Part shown: piece by piece, positions 8,888 through 18,930 of the stretch | How the letters are laid out: each line of letters begins with the position of its first letter | Numbering within the stretch: position 1 is the stretch's first letter | Assembly: GCF_000399665.1 (NCBI RefSeq) | Contig: NZ_KB976986.1 | Coordinates: forward strand, 3,156,733-3,220,732 | Direction: 5' to 3' | Source of the DNA: Acinetobacter calcoaceticus ANC 3811 | GTDB taxonomy: Bacteria > Pseudomonadota > Gammaproteobacteria > Pseudomonadales > Moraxellaceae | DNA length: 64,000 nucleotides | Program-made: the position numbers and the translations under genes | The notes under the pieces: generated by a model | The model's database searches: none | What the model was told of the DNA's origin: nothing | The model's input: the letters and a program-made list of their open reading frames with translations, nothing else

Positions 8888-8924
8888 TGTAAGAAAAATA
8901 CTCAAAAACGACATATGCTGTAAG
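8888..8924 (-). promoter_or_regulatory. Two TGTAAG/CTTACA half-sites upstream of the sRNA candidate
   Basis: TGTAAG occurs at 8888-8893 and 8919-8924 (CTTACA on the minus strand), 31 bases apart. This is the half-site of the GacA upstream activating sequence known from pseudomonad rsm genes (TGTAAG-N6-CTTACA). The second half of each dyad is poor, so this is only suggestive. The distance to the estimated sRNA start is about 25-60 bases. Confidence 0.35.
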
Positions 8925-8939
8925 CGAAAACGACAATGC

Positions 8940-8959
8940 AAGTGAACACTTGTTCACTT
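8940..8959. promoter_or_regulatory. 20-bp palindrome, TetR-type operator candidate
   Basis: AAGTGAACA-CT-TGTTCACTT is a perfect 9-bp dyad with a 2-bp centre. It overlaps the xth stop codon and lies upstream of the sRNA candidate. It resembles the DesT-type operators of pseudomonads as I remember them. A second copy, 18 of 20 identical, lies at 53899-53918. Confidence 0.45.
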
Positions 8960-9782
8960 ACTCTTGAATTTTATAGTCAATAATAACAGGTGCATGGTCG
9001 CTAAACCATTGATCTTTAAAGACCCATGCATTGGTTGTGCGCGCTTTCCAGTCTGGTGAGCATGCATGATAGTCAATACGCCAACCTACATTTTTTGCAC
9101 GAGCTTGACCGCGATTTGACCACCATGAATAAAGTTCTGCTTCTGCGCGAACTACACGGAAGGTATCAACATAGCCAAGTTCATCATAAATATGATCAAG
9201 CCATGCACGCTCATGTGGTAAACAACCAGATGATTTTTGGTTACCTGACCAGTTTTTAATATCAATTCGTTTATGAACAATGTTGTAGTCACCACAAATG
9301 ATGACTGACTTATTTTCATCACGCCATTGTTTCAAGATTTTTGCGTATTCACCTAAAAATAAATCTTTACGTGCTTGCGCTTCTTCACCACTTGAGCCTG
9401 AAGGTAAGTATAATGACGCAATATGTACCGGATGTGACAAACCTAAATCGAATTCAGCAGAAATAAAGCGGCCTTGACTGTCAGCCAATTCAAATCCTAA
9501 ACCGTCTTTAACAGAGACAAAGGGTAAGCGGCTATATATGGCAGTTCCTGCGTAGCCTGCACGCTCTGCTGGAAAGAGATGGGTATGCCATCCTTCGGGT
9601 CTAAATTTTTCAGTCCATTGTTCATGGGTAATGCGGCTTTCCTGCATGCATACGACATCGGCATCTGATTGTTCTAACCATTCAAGTAAGCCTTTCGTCA
9701 CTGAAGAACGCAAGCCATTTACGTTAATGGAAACGACTCGAAGAATTTTTACATCACTTGGATACTGATCCTTTGGTATCAT
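8958..9782 (-). CDS. xth: Exodeoxyribonuclease III
   Basis: A 274-residue EEP-fold nuclease that acts on AP sites and 3' ends in base-excision repair. Active-site blocks are all visible: SINVNGLRS near the N terminus, MQESRI (metal-binding Glu), GDYNIVH in the middle and the terminal [10 protein letters not shown] (Asp-His). Length matches the family. The ATG at 9782 has GAGGT upstream; an in-frame TTG at 9800 is the alternative. It is divergent from pyrE with only 38 bases between starts, so the two promoters must overlap. Confidence 0.93.
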   Translation of the reverse strand: MIPKDQYPSDVKILRVVSINVNGLRSSVTKGLLEWLEQSDADVVCMQESRITHEQWTEKFRPEGWHTHLFPAERAGYAGTAIYSRLPFVSVKDGLGFELADSQGRFISAEFDLGLSHPVHIASLYLPSGSSGEEAQARKDLFLGEYAKILKQWRDENKSVIICGDYNIVHKRIDIKNWSGNQKSSGCLPHERAWLDHIYDELGYVDTFRVVRAEAELYSWWSNRGQARAKNVGWRIDYHACSPDWKARTTNAWVFKDQWFSDHAPVIIDYKIQE

Positions 9783-9820
9783 GCGAAAATTTAACCTCAA
9801 TTGTGAATTTGGAGCACCTC

Positions 9821-10471
9821 ATGACAACGCCTGTGTCATTTAACCCGCAAGCATTTATCGAACTCGCATTATCACGCGGTGTGCTTAAATTTGGTGAGTT
9901 TACTTTAAAATCTGGACGCGTGAGTCCTTATTTTTTTAATGCAGGCCTACTCAACGATGGTGAAGCTTTATCTCTTTTAGCACAAGGCTATGCCGATAAA
10001 TTAATACAATGTGAAAATGTTGATGTGATTTTTGGGCCGGCTTATAAAGGAATTCCATTTGTAGCAGCGACTGCTGTTGCTTTGTCGCAAACACATAATA
10101 AGAGCGTGCCATGGGGCTTTAACCGTAAAGAAGCTAAAGATCATGGTGAAGGCGGTGTTTTAGTGGGTGCTGCTGTTGAAGGTAAAAAAGTCTGGATTAT
10201 TGATGACGTGATTACCGCAGGTACAGCGATTCGTGAAGTTGTAACGATTTTGAAAAATGCTGGCGCAACTATTGCGGGTGTGTTGGTGGCATTAGATCGT
10301 CAGGAATGTGGGCAAGGTGAACTTTCTGCTATTCAAGAAGTTCAAAAAGAATTAGAAATTCCTGTGCACGCACTGATTACCATGAAAGATTTAATGGATT
10401 ATTTAGATGCCAAAGGCGAAAAAGAAGCGCTAGCAAATATGCAAGCTTATCGCGAGAAATATGGTATCTAA
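9821..10471 (+). CDS. pyrE: Orotate phosphoribosyltransferase
   Basis: A 216-residue type I phosphoribosyltransferase that joins orotate to PRPP to form OMP in pyrimidine synthesis. The PRPP loop [15 protein letters not shown], the N-terminal [16 protein letters not shown] and the flexible-loop segment [12 protein letters not shown] are diagnostic. The frame opens at 9758, but the ATG at 9821 has GGAG six bases upstream and gives the normal family start. It is a single gene ended by a strong bidirectional terminator. Confidence 0.96.
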   Translation: MTTPVSFNPQAFIELALSRGVLKFGEFTLKSGRVSPYFFNAGLLNDGEALSLLAQGYADKLIQCENVDVIFGPAYKGIPFVAATAVALSQTHNKSVPWGFNRKEAKDHGEGGVLVGAAVEGKKVWIIDDVITAGTAIREVVTILKNAGATIAGVLVALDRQECGQGELSAIQEVQKELEIPVHALITMKDLMDYLDAKGEKEALANMQAYREKYGI

Positions 10472-10475
10472 AAAT

Positions 10476-10512
10476 AAAAAGGCATACCTCTAAGTAGGGG
10501 TATGCCTTTTTA
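10476..10512. terminator. Bidirectional terminator between pyrE and the TonB receptor
   Basis: Stem AAAAAGGCATACC/GGTATGCCTTTTT with a loop of about nine bases, located between convergent genes. Confidence 0.9.
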
Positions 10513-10520
10513 TTATTTAC

Positions 10521-12710
10521 TTAAAACTGATAATTCAAACGCAATAACACATTACGTGGTGTGCCTGGCATGCTATCTGAACGCCAATATTCTTTATTGG
10601 TTAGATTATTCACAGCAAGCGTAACATTCCACGGATCTGCACTATAGCCAATCGCCGCATCCACACGATTGAAGCCTTCCATTTTTACTTGATTATTAAT
10701 ATTTGGATAATAAGACCCGACATAGGTCACGCCCACTTCGGTATACCACTGCTCGGTTGGTAAATAACGAACAAATAAATTACCTGTGTTTTTAGATGTG
10801 TTGGCTAAATAGTTACCTTCTTGTTCGGGCTTTTGTTTGTCTTCTTTTACTTTCGCATCTGTGTAGCCATAACCACCTCGCACAAAGACATTATCAAGTA
10901 CACGGCCAATAAAACTAAATTCCAGACCACGAGATTGATGCTGACCCGCAGTTGCCCATACCTCTGGTTCACTGTCAGGGTTTGGTTTATAGCGGATATT
11001 ATTTTTACGAATATCAAAGACAGAAAATTGAGTATTTAAACGACTATCTAACCATTCGCTTTTTACCCCAACTTCGTATTGCTCGTTATATTGAGGCTCT
11101 TTATCCATTTTTGTGACATCGGTGCTTCCAGTGACTTGGTTAACACCCATTTGTCCGCCAAATGGTGCAAAGCTCTTAGAGTAAGACGTATAAAAGCTAT
11201 GTTCAGGAAGCGGTTGCCATACTAAACCAACATTTGGGCTAAAGCTGCCATCTTTTACATTACGGTGTTCATTAGTTAACTTGTTGGTAGTTGAAAAATC
11301 GAAGTAATCGTAGCGGACACCCATCATGAGTTTAAGTTGGTCATTTAGACCAATTAAATCTTGAATAAAAATGCCATAAGTTGTGCCTTCATTATAGTTA
11401 TGCTGTCTCATCACTAATGGACCATTGCCACGGCTATATTCACGTTCACCTGTGAATGGATTAACGTAGCCGTAAATAGAACCATTTTTAGCTTCATTTG
11501 CTAAGCGTGGCTCTCGCTGTTCATACGTCCAGTCTGTACCCATCATGATTTGGTGTTCAAGCGGACCTGTTTTGAACTTACCCTTAATATCAAAGGTATT
11601 GGTGGTGGTTTTATTGCTGGTCTGTTGCCAGTAGTAAATTTGATTGATGTAGCCTTTTTTACTGGTGCATGCTTTACCTTTTAGGTCATTTCCATCGAGG
11701 CCACAATAAGTTCCAAAGTAAAAGTGATCAAAGTTTTGTTCTGCTTGTCGGTAACTTGCTGCCCAGTGAAAGTTCCAATCAGGCGCATATTGATAATTCA
11801 CATCGGTGCGGACCACTTGCAAAATATCATCAACATAGTCGCCGTTTTGGGCAAATCCCATTTTAATTGAAGTTCCCGCAGGCAAGTTTTCATATGTTGG
11901 ACCACGATCAGGCACTCGACCTAATTTGTCATAGGTATATTGTGTGGTCCAAGTGAGTGTTCCATCATCATTTTTATAAGTGAAACTTGGTGAAAACATT
12001 TCAATTTTATTTTCAATGCCAGAGCGGAAGCTTCCTGACTCACCATATTCTCCAGTCAAACGTATTGCTAAATTGTCATTAATGACTTGGTTGATGTCAG
12101 CCGTTGTTCCGTAGTTGTCGTAAGAACCTGCGTACGCACCAACTGAACTTTTAGAGTCAAAATTGGCGAACTTACTCACCATATTCACAACCCCGCCACC
12201 AGCACTACGACCATATAAAACAGAAGCGGGGCCTTTTAAAATTTCAATACGTTCGATATTTGCTGTACTACGACGTACTTGTCCGCTTTCACGTATGCCA
12301 TCGCGGTAAATATCACCTGTATCGGCACCAAAACCACGAATCGTGATGCCATCACCGCGCATATCGTAACTGGTTGATACCCCTGGGGTGCCTTGCAGCA
12401 TAACGCTTAGATCATTTGATCCATAAATTTTATATTTCTGAACATCAATCGTATCAACGGTTTGAGGAATATCTTTTTTGTCTAAACCATTGCGTGTGAC
12501 ATTGGCTTTGTCATAGTCGATATAACTTTTAATTGGGTCGAGTTCACTCATGGCCTCAATTTTTATGGTGGGCATGGTGGCTGCAACTTTTGCGGCTGAA
12601 TCAGTCGCTTCCTCTGCATAAGCACCTTGAATGTTCAAGATCATTAAACTGAGTAAGCTCAGAGGGAACAAACGCTTAATTTGGGGAGATGATAAAGAAA
12701 TTCTTAACAT
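10521..12710 (-). CDS. TonB-dependent siderophore receptor
   Basis: A 729-residue outer-membrane receptor. A signal peptide ends near GAYA. The plug domain shows IPQTVDTIDVQ, TPGVSTSYDMRGDGITIRGFGADTG and the canonical ERIEILKGPASVLYGRSAGGGVVN. A 22-strand barrel follows, ending in RLNYQF. This arrangement fits TonB-energised ferric-siderophore uptake; the ligand cannot be read from sequence. A Fur-like site lies 33 bases upstream of the start, so iron repression is likely. No TonB, ExbB or biosynthesis gene is adjacent. The start ATG at 12710 has only a weak ribosome site. Confidence 0.92.
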   Translation of the reverse strand: MLRISLSSPQIKRLFPLSLLSLMILNIQGAYAEEATDSAAKVAATMPTIKIEAMSELDPIKSYIDYDKANVTRNGLDKKDIPQTVDTIDVQKYKIYGSNDLSVMLQGTPGVSTSYDMRGDGITIRGFGADTGDIYRDGIRESGQVRRSTANIERIEILKGPASVLYGRSAGGGVVNMVSKFANFDSKSSVGAYAGSYDNYGTTADINQVINDNLAIRLTGEYGESGSFRSGIENKIEMFSPSFTYKNDDGTLTWTTQYTYDKLGRVPDRGPTYENLPAGTSIKMGFAQNGDYVDDILQVVRTDVNYQYAPDWNFHWAASYRQAEQNFDHFYFGTYCGLDGNDLKGKACTSKKGYINQIYYWQQTSNKTTTNTFDIKGKFKTGPLEHQIMMGTDWTYEQREPRLANEAKNGSIYGYVNPFTGEREYSRGNGPLVMRQHNYNEGTTYGIFIQDLIGLNDQLKLMMGVRYDYFDFSTTNKLTNEHRNVKDGSFSPNVGLVWQPLPEHSFYTSYSKSFAPFGGQMGVNQVTGSTDVTKMDKEPQYNEQYEVGVKSEWLDSRLNTQFSVFDIRKNNIRYKPNPDSEPEVWATAGQHQSRGLEFSFIGRVLDNVFVRGGYGYTDAKVKEDKQKPEQEGNYLANTSKNTGNLFVRYLPTEQWYTEVGVTYVGSYYPNINNQVKMEGFNRVDAAIGYSADPWNVTLAVNNLTNKEYWRSDSMPGTPRNVLLRLNYQF

Positions 12711-12742
12711 AAAATAAAATCAATTAACAAAAATAAAAGTAT

Positions 12743-12763
12743 AAATGATAATTATAATCATTT
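12743..12763 (-). promoter_or_regulatory. Fur box upstream of the first TonB receptor
   Basis: AATGATAATTATAATCATT is an inverted repeat (AAATGAT/ATCATTT) matching the Fur consensus GATAATGATAATCATTATC well. It lies 33-53 bases before the receptor start on the minus strand. Confidence 0.82.
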
Positions 12764-12938
12764 AATTGTTTAGAATAAAAGAACTATTGTCTTAAAAAAT
12801 GACATATTTATTTTTTAATAACTATTTTTTAGGAATGTAATGAGTGAATTAACCAAGCTGTGTAAATTAACTCATTAGTTTTTGTTGTTAATTGAGTTTT
12901 GGGGAGGGGCTTTTATCGATAAAAACTCCCTCTTGGTA

Positions 12939-13151
12939 TTAAGCATTATTTTTCAGAACATCTAAAATATCCATTTCTGGATTATAATTTTCATCAATTG
13001 TTTTGCAAATTGCTTGTCCAACAATGACGTGCGTGCCATTAAAGGTCATGGTTGGCGCTTCATATAATTCCCAACCATGATTCAGTGCTTTAGTCACTCG
13101 TGCACAAAAAGCAGAGTCATCAGGACCAGTTAAATAGCGATAAAGTTTCAT
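12939..13151 (-). CDS. DUF1737-family small protein
   Basis: A 70-residue protein starting MKLYRYLTGPDDSAFCARVTKALNHGWELYEAPT, which matches DUF1737 (a short alpha/beta domain with the GW.LYG/E-type motif). Function is unknown. AAAGG lies just upstream of the ATG. It is monocistronic, between the receptor and gshB. A GC-rich hairpin with an AT core (about 12900-12934) follows its stop but lacks a clean T-run. Confidence 0.78.
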   Translation of the reverse strand: MKLYRYLTGPDDSAFCARVTKALNHGWELYEAPTMTFNGTHVIVGQAICKTIDENYNPEMDILDVLKNNA

Positions 13152-13311
13152 GTTTAGCCTTTAAAAATAATGTTTTATGCTCATAGTTTAACTGAATTTA
13201 CCCAAATTCCAGATCAAAAAATAACAGATAAGGTTTTACTGAAATTAAGAAAAACCAGTGAAAAATCTCAGCTATACTCATGTTAATTTAAATTTTAAGA
13301 AGAGCTTGAGC

Positions 13312-14256
13312 ATGCGTGTACTTGTCGTCATGGATCCGATTGAAACCGTAAACCTTAAAAAGGATTCAACCATGGCAATGTTGTGGGCGGCGAGCCGTCG
13401 TGGACATGAATTAGGTTATGCATTACAACAAGATTTGTATATCGATCAAGGTAAGGCTTACGGCCTAATCTCACCATTAAAAGTTTTTGAAGATTACAAT
13501 CATTACTATGAGTTAGGCGAAAAGAAAAAAGAATCTATCGCTACTTATGATGTAGTGCTTATGCGTAAAGACCCGCCGTTTGATATGAATTTTGTTTACA
13601 CGACTTACGTGCTTGAACAAGCTGAGCGTGAAGGTTCATGGATTATTAATAATCCTCAATCATTGCGTGATTGCAACGAAAAACTTTTTGCAACGCAATT
13701 TCCAGAGCTACAAGTACCTACACTTGTGACATCGCAACAAAGTTTAATTCGTGAATTTATTAAAGAACATGGCGATGTCATTGTTAAGCCGCTTGATGGT
13801 ATGGGCGGTATGGGGATTTTCCGTTTATACCAAGACGGTGTAAATATTGGTTCTACCTTAGAAATGCTTACAGAGCTAGGCAACCGTCCAATTATGGCTC
13901 AGCGTTATATTCCTGAAATTGTAGAAGGGGATAAGCGTATTTTAATGGTGAATGGCGAACCTATTCCTTACTGTCTAGCTCGTATTCCACAAAATGGTGA
14001 AGTGCGCGGTAACTTGGCGGCAGGCGGTTTAGGGCAAGCGCGTCCGCTTACTGAAAACGATAAACAGATTGCAGCTAAAATTGGCCCTTTCTTGCGCGAA
14101 AAAGGTTTGATTTTTGTGGGCTTAGATGTGATTGGTAATTATGTCACTGAAATTAATGTCACTAGCCCGACGTGTATTCGTGAAATTGATGCTCAATTTG
14201 GTACATCAATTGCCGATGATCTATTTGATGTATTAGAAGCTGGACGTTCATCTTAA
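13312..14256 (+). CDS. gshB: Glutathione synthetase
   Basis: A 314-residue ATP-grasp ligase that adds glycine to gamma-glutamylcysteine. It starts MRVLVVMDPIETVNLKKDSTMAM, as the family does. VMRKDPPFDMNFVYTTYVLE, DVIVKPLDGMGGMGIFR and EINVTSPTCIREID are the substrate- and ATP-binding segments. The frame extends upstream to 13258, but 13312 is the family start, with AAGAAGAG before it. It sits ahead of murG on the same strand, separated by 236 bases that include a stem-loop. Confidence 0.95.
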   Translation: MRVLVVMDPIETVNLKKDSTMAMLWAASRRGHELGYALQQDLYIDQGKAYGLISPLKVFEDYNHYYELGEKKKESIATYDVVLMRKDPPFDMNFVYTTYVLEQAEREGSWIINNPQSLRDCNEKLFATQFPELQVPTLVTSQQSLIREFIKEHGDVIVKPLDGMGGMGIFRLYQDGVNIGSTLEMLTELGNRPIMAQRYIPEIVEGDKRILMVNGEPIPYCLARIPQNGEVRGNLAAGGLGQARPLTENDKQIAAKIGPFLREKGLIFVGLDVIGNYVTEINVTSPTCIREIDAQFGTSIADDLFDVLEAGRSS

Positions 14257-14263
14257 TTAGTTA

Positions 14264-14306
14264 TTTCAGGTGGTTTTCCGCGGTATTTATGGGAAATCAC
14301 CTGAAA
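14264..14306 (+). other. Long stem-loop between gshB and murG
   Basis: TTTCAGGTG(G)TTTTCC pairs with GGGAAATCACCTGAAA around a short loop, 7 bases after the gshB stop. There is no following T-run, so it may be an RNA-stability or weak termination element rather than a classical terminator. Confidence 0.5.
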
Positions 14307-14492
14307 ATATATGAATTAATAAAATAACAATACTAAATACACCACAGCTTTGTAGGCATATTTTCAAAAAAGCACATCTTTCTGTTATAAACGAGTGAAA
14401 TTAGCTTTTCGTTAATGAAGCTTTAGGATTAAAATAAACGGCTACAAAAATAGATGACAATTTCCATTGTTTTTAAGTTGAAGAATTAGACC

Positions 14493-15590
14493 GTGACCGA
14501 TTCACAGCAAAGCAAACCTAAACATGTCATGATGATGGCTGCCGGTACAGGTGGACATGTTTTTCCAGCCCTCGCCGTAGCCAAAAAACTTCAACAACAA
14601 GGTTGTCAGGTTTCATGGTTAGCCACGCCAACAGGTATGGAAAACCGATTATTAAAAGATCAAAATATTCCAATATATCAAATTGATATTCAAGGTGTTC
14701 GTGGCAATGGGTTAGTCCGTAAAATTGCTGCACCTTTTAAAATTTTAAAAGCCACTTTTAGCGCAATGCGTTATATGAAACAGCTTAAAGTTGATGCAGT
14801 TGCAGGCTTTGGCGGTTATGTTGCGGGACCGGGTGGTTTGGCAGCACGTTTGTTAGGTATTCCTGTACTTATTCATGAGCAAAATGCAGTTGCTGGTTTT
14901 ACCAATGTGCAGTTGTCTCGTGTTGCTAAAGTCGTGTGCGAAGCATTTCCAAATACATTTCCTGCTGGTGGAAAAGTCGTTACTACAGGAAATCCTGTAC
15001 GTCATGAAATCACAGATATTTTAAGCCCAAAGTGGCGTTATGATGAGCGCGCGCAAGCAGGGCAGCCTCTAAATATTCTAATTGTTGGTGGTTCTTTAGG
15101 TGCCAAAGCACTCAACGAACGCTTACCTCCAGCATTAAAACAATTACAAGTTCCACTCAATATTTTTCACCAGTGTGGTCAGCAACAAGTTGAGGCAACT
15201 CAAGCACTTTATACGGATGCTCCAGCTAATTTAACCGTACACGTTTTGCCGTTTATTGAAGATATGGCAAAGGCTTATAGTGAGGCAGATTTAATTGTTT
15301 GCCGAGCTGGAGCACTCACGGTAACAGAAGTTGCAACTGCAGGTGTGGCCGCAGTTTTTGTACCACTTCCTATAGCAGTTGATGACCATCAAACTGCAAA
15401 TGCCAAATTTCTGGCAGATTTCGGTGCTGCAAAAATTTGTCAGCAATCGACTATGACACCAGATGTTCTACATGAATTGTTCACTTCGCTGATGAACCGC
15501 CAGTTACTTACAGAAATGGCAGTGAAAGCGCGTCAACATGCCCAACCAAATGCGACTCAGCATGTGGTTGATCTTATCCAAAAAATGTAA
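14493..15590 (+). CDS. murG: Lipid II synthase MurG (GlcNAc transferase)
   Basis: A 365-residue GT28 glycosyltransferase that transfers GlcNAc from UDP-GlcNAc to lipid I on the inner face of the membrane. Glycine-rich loops [15 protein letters not shown] and [15 protein letters not shown], then [24 protein letters not shown] and [12 protein letters not shown], are the standard MurG blocks. The start is a GTG at 14493. It is the first gene of the murG-murC-ddl-ftsQ-ftsA-ftsZ-lpxC run, with 11 bases to murC. Confidence 0.96.
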   Translation: MTDSQQSKPKHVMMMAAGTGGHVFPALAVAKKLQQQGCQVSWLATPTGMENRLLKDQNIPIYQIDIQGVRGNGLVRKIAAPFKILKATFSAMRYMKQLKVDAVAGFGGYVAGPGGLAARLLGIPVLIHEQNAVAGFTNVQLSRVAKVVCEAFPNTFPAGGKVVTTGNPVRHEITDILSPKWRYDERAQAGQPLNILIVGGSLGAKALNERLPPALKQLQVPLNIFHQCGQQQVEATQALYTDAPANLTVHVLPFIEDMAKAYSEADLIVCRAGALTVTEVATAGVAAVFVPLPIAVDDHQTANAKFLADFGAAKICQQSTMTPDVLHELFTSLMNRQLLTEMAVKARQHAQPNATQHVVDLIQKM

Positions 15591-15601
15591 TCGGATTTAC
15601 T

Positions 15602-17050
15602 ATGTCTCCATCAACAGCTGCGAACCAAGCAAAAAAACTGATTAAAGTGCCTGAAATGCGCCGTATCAAACACATTCATTTTGTGGGGATCGGCGGTGCT
15701 GGGATGTGTGGCATTGCAGAGGTATTGGGTAACCAAGGTTATAAAATTTCCGGTTCAGACATTAAAGCATCTAAAACTACAGAACAATTAGAGCAAAATG
15801 GCATCAAGGTTTATATTGGCCATCAAGCGGAAAATATTAAAAATGCCAATGTGCTTGTAGTTTCTACAGCGATTGATCCAGAAAATCCGGAAATTAAAGC
15901 AGCGATTGAGCAACGTACTCCAATCGTACGCCGCGCAGAGATGCTAGGTGAGCTTATGCGTTACCGTCACGGTATTGCTGTAGCGGGTACACATGGTAAA
16001 ACGACAACCACAAGTCTTTTAACGACTATGTTGGCTGAAGAAAACCTTGATCCAACTTATGTTATTGGTGGTTTACTTAACAGTACAGGCGTAAATGCTG
16101 CATTAGGTGAAAGCCGTTTCATCGTAGCGGAAGCTGATGAATCAGATGCATCTTTCCTTTATTTGCAACCAATGGCAGCGATTGTAACGAACATTGATGC
16201 TGACCATATGGATACCTATGAAGGTAGCTTTGATAAATTAAAAGATACGTTTGTACAGTTTCTTCATAACTTACCATTTTATGGTTTGGCTGTAGTTTGT
16301 GGTGATGACGCCAACATTCGTGAAATTATGCCGCGTGTAGGCCGTCCAGTAATTACGTATGGTTTTAACGAAGACAATGATATTCGCGCAATTGATGTTG
16401 AACAAGATGGAATGCGTTCACACTTCACTGTGTTACGTAAAGGTCGTGAGCCGCTACGTCTAACGATTAATCAACCGGGCATGCATAATATTTTGAATGC
16501 TTTGGCTGCTATTGGCGTTGCGACTGATGAAGGTGTTTCTGATGACGCAATTAGCCGTGCTTTAGCAGGCTTTAGCGGTGTTGGTCGTCGCTTCCAAGTA
16601 CAAGGTGAATTTGAGCTTGCCGATGGTAACGTTAAGTTAGTTGATGACTACGGACACCATCCGAAAGAAGTAGAAGCAACCATTAAAGCCGCTCGTCAGA
16701 GCCATCCGGATCGTCGTTTGGTTATGTTATTCCAACCACACCGTTACTCTCGTACCCGCGATTGTTTCGATGACTTTATTGAAGTGCTTTCTCAAGTCGA
16801 TCAATTATTATTATTGGAAGTTTATCCTGCCGGTGAAAAGCCTATTGTAGGTGCAGACAGCCGTACTCTAGCGCGTAGTATTCGTTTACGTGGACAGGTA
16901 GAACCGATTTTAGTTGATCCGGTTGAAGGTAATTTACAAAACATCATGCAAAATGTGTTACAACCAAATGACTTGTTATTAACGCAGGGTGCGGGTAACG
17001 TTGGAGCAATTTCTGTAGAACTTGCACAACACCATTTGTATGTGAAATAA
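15602..17050 (+). CDS. murC: UDP-N-acetylmuramate--L-alanine ligase
   Basis: A 482-residue Mur ligase that adds L-Ala to UDP-MurNAc in the cytoplasm. The N-terminal Rossmann motif [17 protein letters not shown], the P-loop [13 protein letters not shown], the metal/ATP region [10 protein letters not shown] and the C-terminal [14 protein letters not shown] and PHRYSRTRD are all present. The order of domains and length are normal. It lies between murG and ddl in the same direction. Confidence 0.97.
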   Translation: MSPSTAANQAKKLIKVPEMRRIKHIHFVGIGGAGMCGIAEVLGNQGYKISGSDIKASKTTEQLEQNGIKVYIGHQAENIKNANVLVVSTAIDPENPEIKAAIEQRTPIVRRAEMLGELMRYRHGIAVAGTHGKTTTTSLLTTMLAEENLDPTYVIGGLLNSTGVNAALGESRFIVAEADESDASFLYLQPMAAIVTNIDADHMDTYEGSFDKLKDTFVQFLHNLPFYGLAVVCGDDANIREIMPRVGRPVITYGFNEDNDIRAIDVEQDGMRSHFTVLRKGREPLRLTINQPGMHNILNALAAIGVATDEGVSDDAISRALAGFSGVGRRFQVQGEFELADGNVKLVDDYGHHPKEVEATIKAARQSHPDRRLVMLFQPHRYSRTRDCFDDFIEVLSQVDQLLLLEVYPAGEKPIVGADSRTLARSIRLRGQVEPILVDPVEGNLQNIMQNVLQPNDLLLTQGAGNVGAISVELAQHHLYVK

Positions 17051-17086
17051 ACAAAAATATTGAATTATCGGGTTAAGGATTTAAAC

Positions 17087-18013
17087 GTGTCAAATGCTAC
17101 AAAATTCGGCAAAGTTGCCGTGCTATTTGGTGGGAAATCGGCTGAGCGTGCTGTGTCTTTAGATAGTGGTCAGGCAGTTTTGGACGCTTTATTGCGTTCA
17201 GGTGTTCAGGCTGAAGCATTTGATCCGCAAGACCGCAGTGTGACTGAACTTGTAAATTATGATCGTGCATTTATTGTATTGCATGGTCGTGGCGGTGAAG
17301 ATGGCCAGATTCAAGGTGTGCTTGAATGGTTAAATCTGCCTTATACAGGAACAGGTGTACAAGGTTCTGCGATTGGCATGGATAAAGTCAAAACCAAGCA
17401 AATCTGGCAAGGTAGCGATTTACCTACAGCGCCATATCGCATTATTACTAAAGAAACAGATTTAGATGCGGTGATTGCTGAGTTAGGCTTACCTGTAATT
17501 ATCAAACCTGTACATGAAGGCTCAAGTGTTGGCATGAGTAAGGTGGAGAAAGCAGAAGATTTTGCTGCTGCGATTGAGAAGGCGACTCAGCACGATGCTG
17601 TTGTGATGGCAGAAAAGTGGATCACAGGTCGTGAATTCACAATCTCATTCCTAAATGGTCAGCCTTTACCGGTTATTCGTTTACAACCACCAGCAGATGT
17701 TGCCTTCTATGATTACGAAGCAAAATATCAACGTAATGATGTAGAGTATGGTATTCCTTGCGGTCTAAGTGAGACGGAAGAGAAGAATCTACAAGCATTG
17801 TGCTTACGTGCTTTTCAGGCAGTTGGTGCAGAAAGCTGGGGCCGTATTGATGCAATGCAGGATGAGCAGGGTAATTTCTGGCTTTTAGAAGTAAACACTG
17901 TGCCAGGTATGACCAGCCACTCTTTAGTTCCAAAAGCTGCGAAAGCTGTTGGCTATAGTTTTGATGAATTGTGTGTTGCCATTCTTGAGCAAACATTGGA
18001 AGGTACGGCTTAA
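17087..18013 (+). CDS. ddl: D-alanine--D-alanine ligase B
   Basis: A 308-residue ATP-grasp enzyme that makes D-Ala-D-Ala. KVAVLFGGKSAERAVSLDSG is the N-terminal motif, and VIKPVHEGSSVGMSKV and LEVNTVPGMTSHSLVPKAA bind ATP and substrate. The frame opens with a TTG at 17060, but GTG 17087 has AAGGA seven bases upstream and gives the family start, so I use it. The gene is of DdlB type by its place in the division cluster. The gap to ftsQ is two bases. Confidence 0.95.
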   Translation: MSNATKFGKVAVLFGGKSAERAVSLDSGQAVLDALLRSGVQAEAFDPQDRSVTELVNYDRAFIVLHGRGGEDGQIQGVLEWLNLPYTGTGVQGSAIGMDKVKTKQIWQGSDLPTAPYRIITKETDLDAVIAELGLPVIIKPVHEGSSVGMSKVEKAEDFAAAIEKATQHDAVVMAEKWITGREFTISFLNGQPLPVIRLQPPADVAFYDYEAKYQRNDVEYGIPCGLSETEEKNLQALCLRAFQAVGAESWGRIDAMQDEQGNFWLLEVNTVPGMTSHSLVPKAAKAVGYSFDELCVAILEQTLEGTA

Positions 18014-18015
18014 AT

Positions 18016-18870
18016 ATGGCACAACTTCCGGCTTCCATGCGCCGTAAACGTGCGGCCATCACCTCTATTCATGATAAGCCACCTACACGTAAGCAGAAGC
18101 TTGCCAATGCTGGTGGATGGGTGCTGTTGGTTATTGCTTTTGTAGTGCTGGCATTCGGAATTTATGGGCTATATAAAGTTATTACAGATGCAACAGTTGC
18201 AAAGCTAGAGGTTGTGGGGTCAACGTCTTCAGTTGAAACACAACAAGTGATGCAGCATGTTGCTCCAATTATAAAAGCGAATTATTTCACATCTGATTTA
18301 GAACAGATTCGTGACAAAACATTAGAAATTTCGTGGGTAGACCGAGTTGTCGTATCTCGTGCTTGGCCTAATGGTATTCGTGTTCGTGTGATGCCTCGAC
18401 ATGCTATCGCCCGTTGGGGAACAGGTCGCTTGTTAAGCGATGGAGGCGATGTATTCAGTGAAGCAGATCCGACGATTCATCCTGAGCTTCCGTTACTGCA
18501 TGGTCCTGTAAGCCAGTCGAAAATGATGATGCGACGCTATAATGAAATCAATCAATTATTTCATCCAGCTAATTTGCGCCTAAAAGAGTTATATCTGACG
18601 GAGCGAATGACTTGGTTTATGCAGTTTGATACAGGTTTACGAATTATCGTTGACCAAGATCAAACAATGAATAAGTTGCAACGTTTAAGTCATCTGGCAC
18701 AATCTGACTTAAAACCGGTGTGGTCGAAAATCTCAGCCATTGATTTGCGATATCGTAATGGATTATCTATTCAATGGAAGAACGCAATACCACCTAAAAT
18801 TGTGAATGGTCAGTTTGTTGTAACGATTGATGACACAAGCATTGCAGGTGGAACAAAAGCAAAGCCATAA
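18016..18870 (+). CDS. ftsQ: Cell division protein FtsQ
   Basis: A 284-residue bitopic divisome protein. A basic cytoplasmic N terminus (MRRKRAAITSIHDKPPTRKQ) is followed by one membrane helix at about residues 35-58, then a POTRA-like region beginning AKLEVVGSTSSVETQQV, and a periplasmic beta domain (WVDRVVVSRAWPNGIRVRVMPRHAIARW). FtsQ links FtsL/FtsB to the septal machinery. Only two bases separate it from ddl, so the two are translationally close. Confidence 0.94.
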   Translation: MAQLPASMRRKRAAITSIHDKPPTRKQKLANAGGWVLLVIAFVVLAFGIYGLYKVITDATVAKLEVVGSTSSVETQQVMQHVAPIIKANYFTSDLEQIRDKTLEISWVDRVVVSRAWPNGIRVRVMPRHAIARWGTGRLLSDGGDVFSEADPTIHPELPLLHGPVSQSKMMMRRYNEINQLFHPANLRLKELYLTERMTWFMQFDTGLRIIVDQDQTMNKLQRLSHLAQSDLKPVWSKISAIDLRYRNGLSIQWKNAIPPKIVNGQFVVTIDDTSIAGGTKAKP

Positions 18871-18930
18871 TACGTGGCTTTAAAATAGGCAATTTGCCTG
18901 GTATTAAACAACAAAGAAATGGTATGAGTG

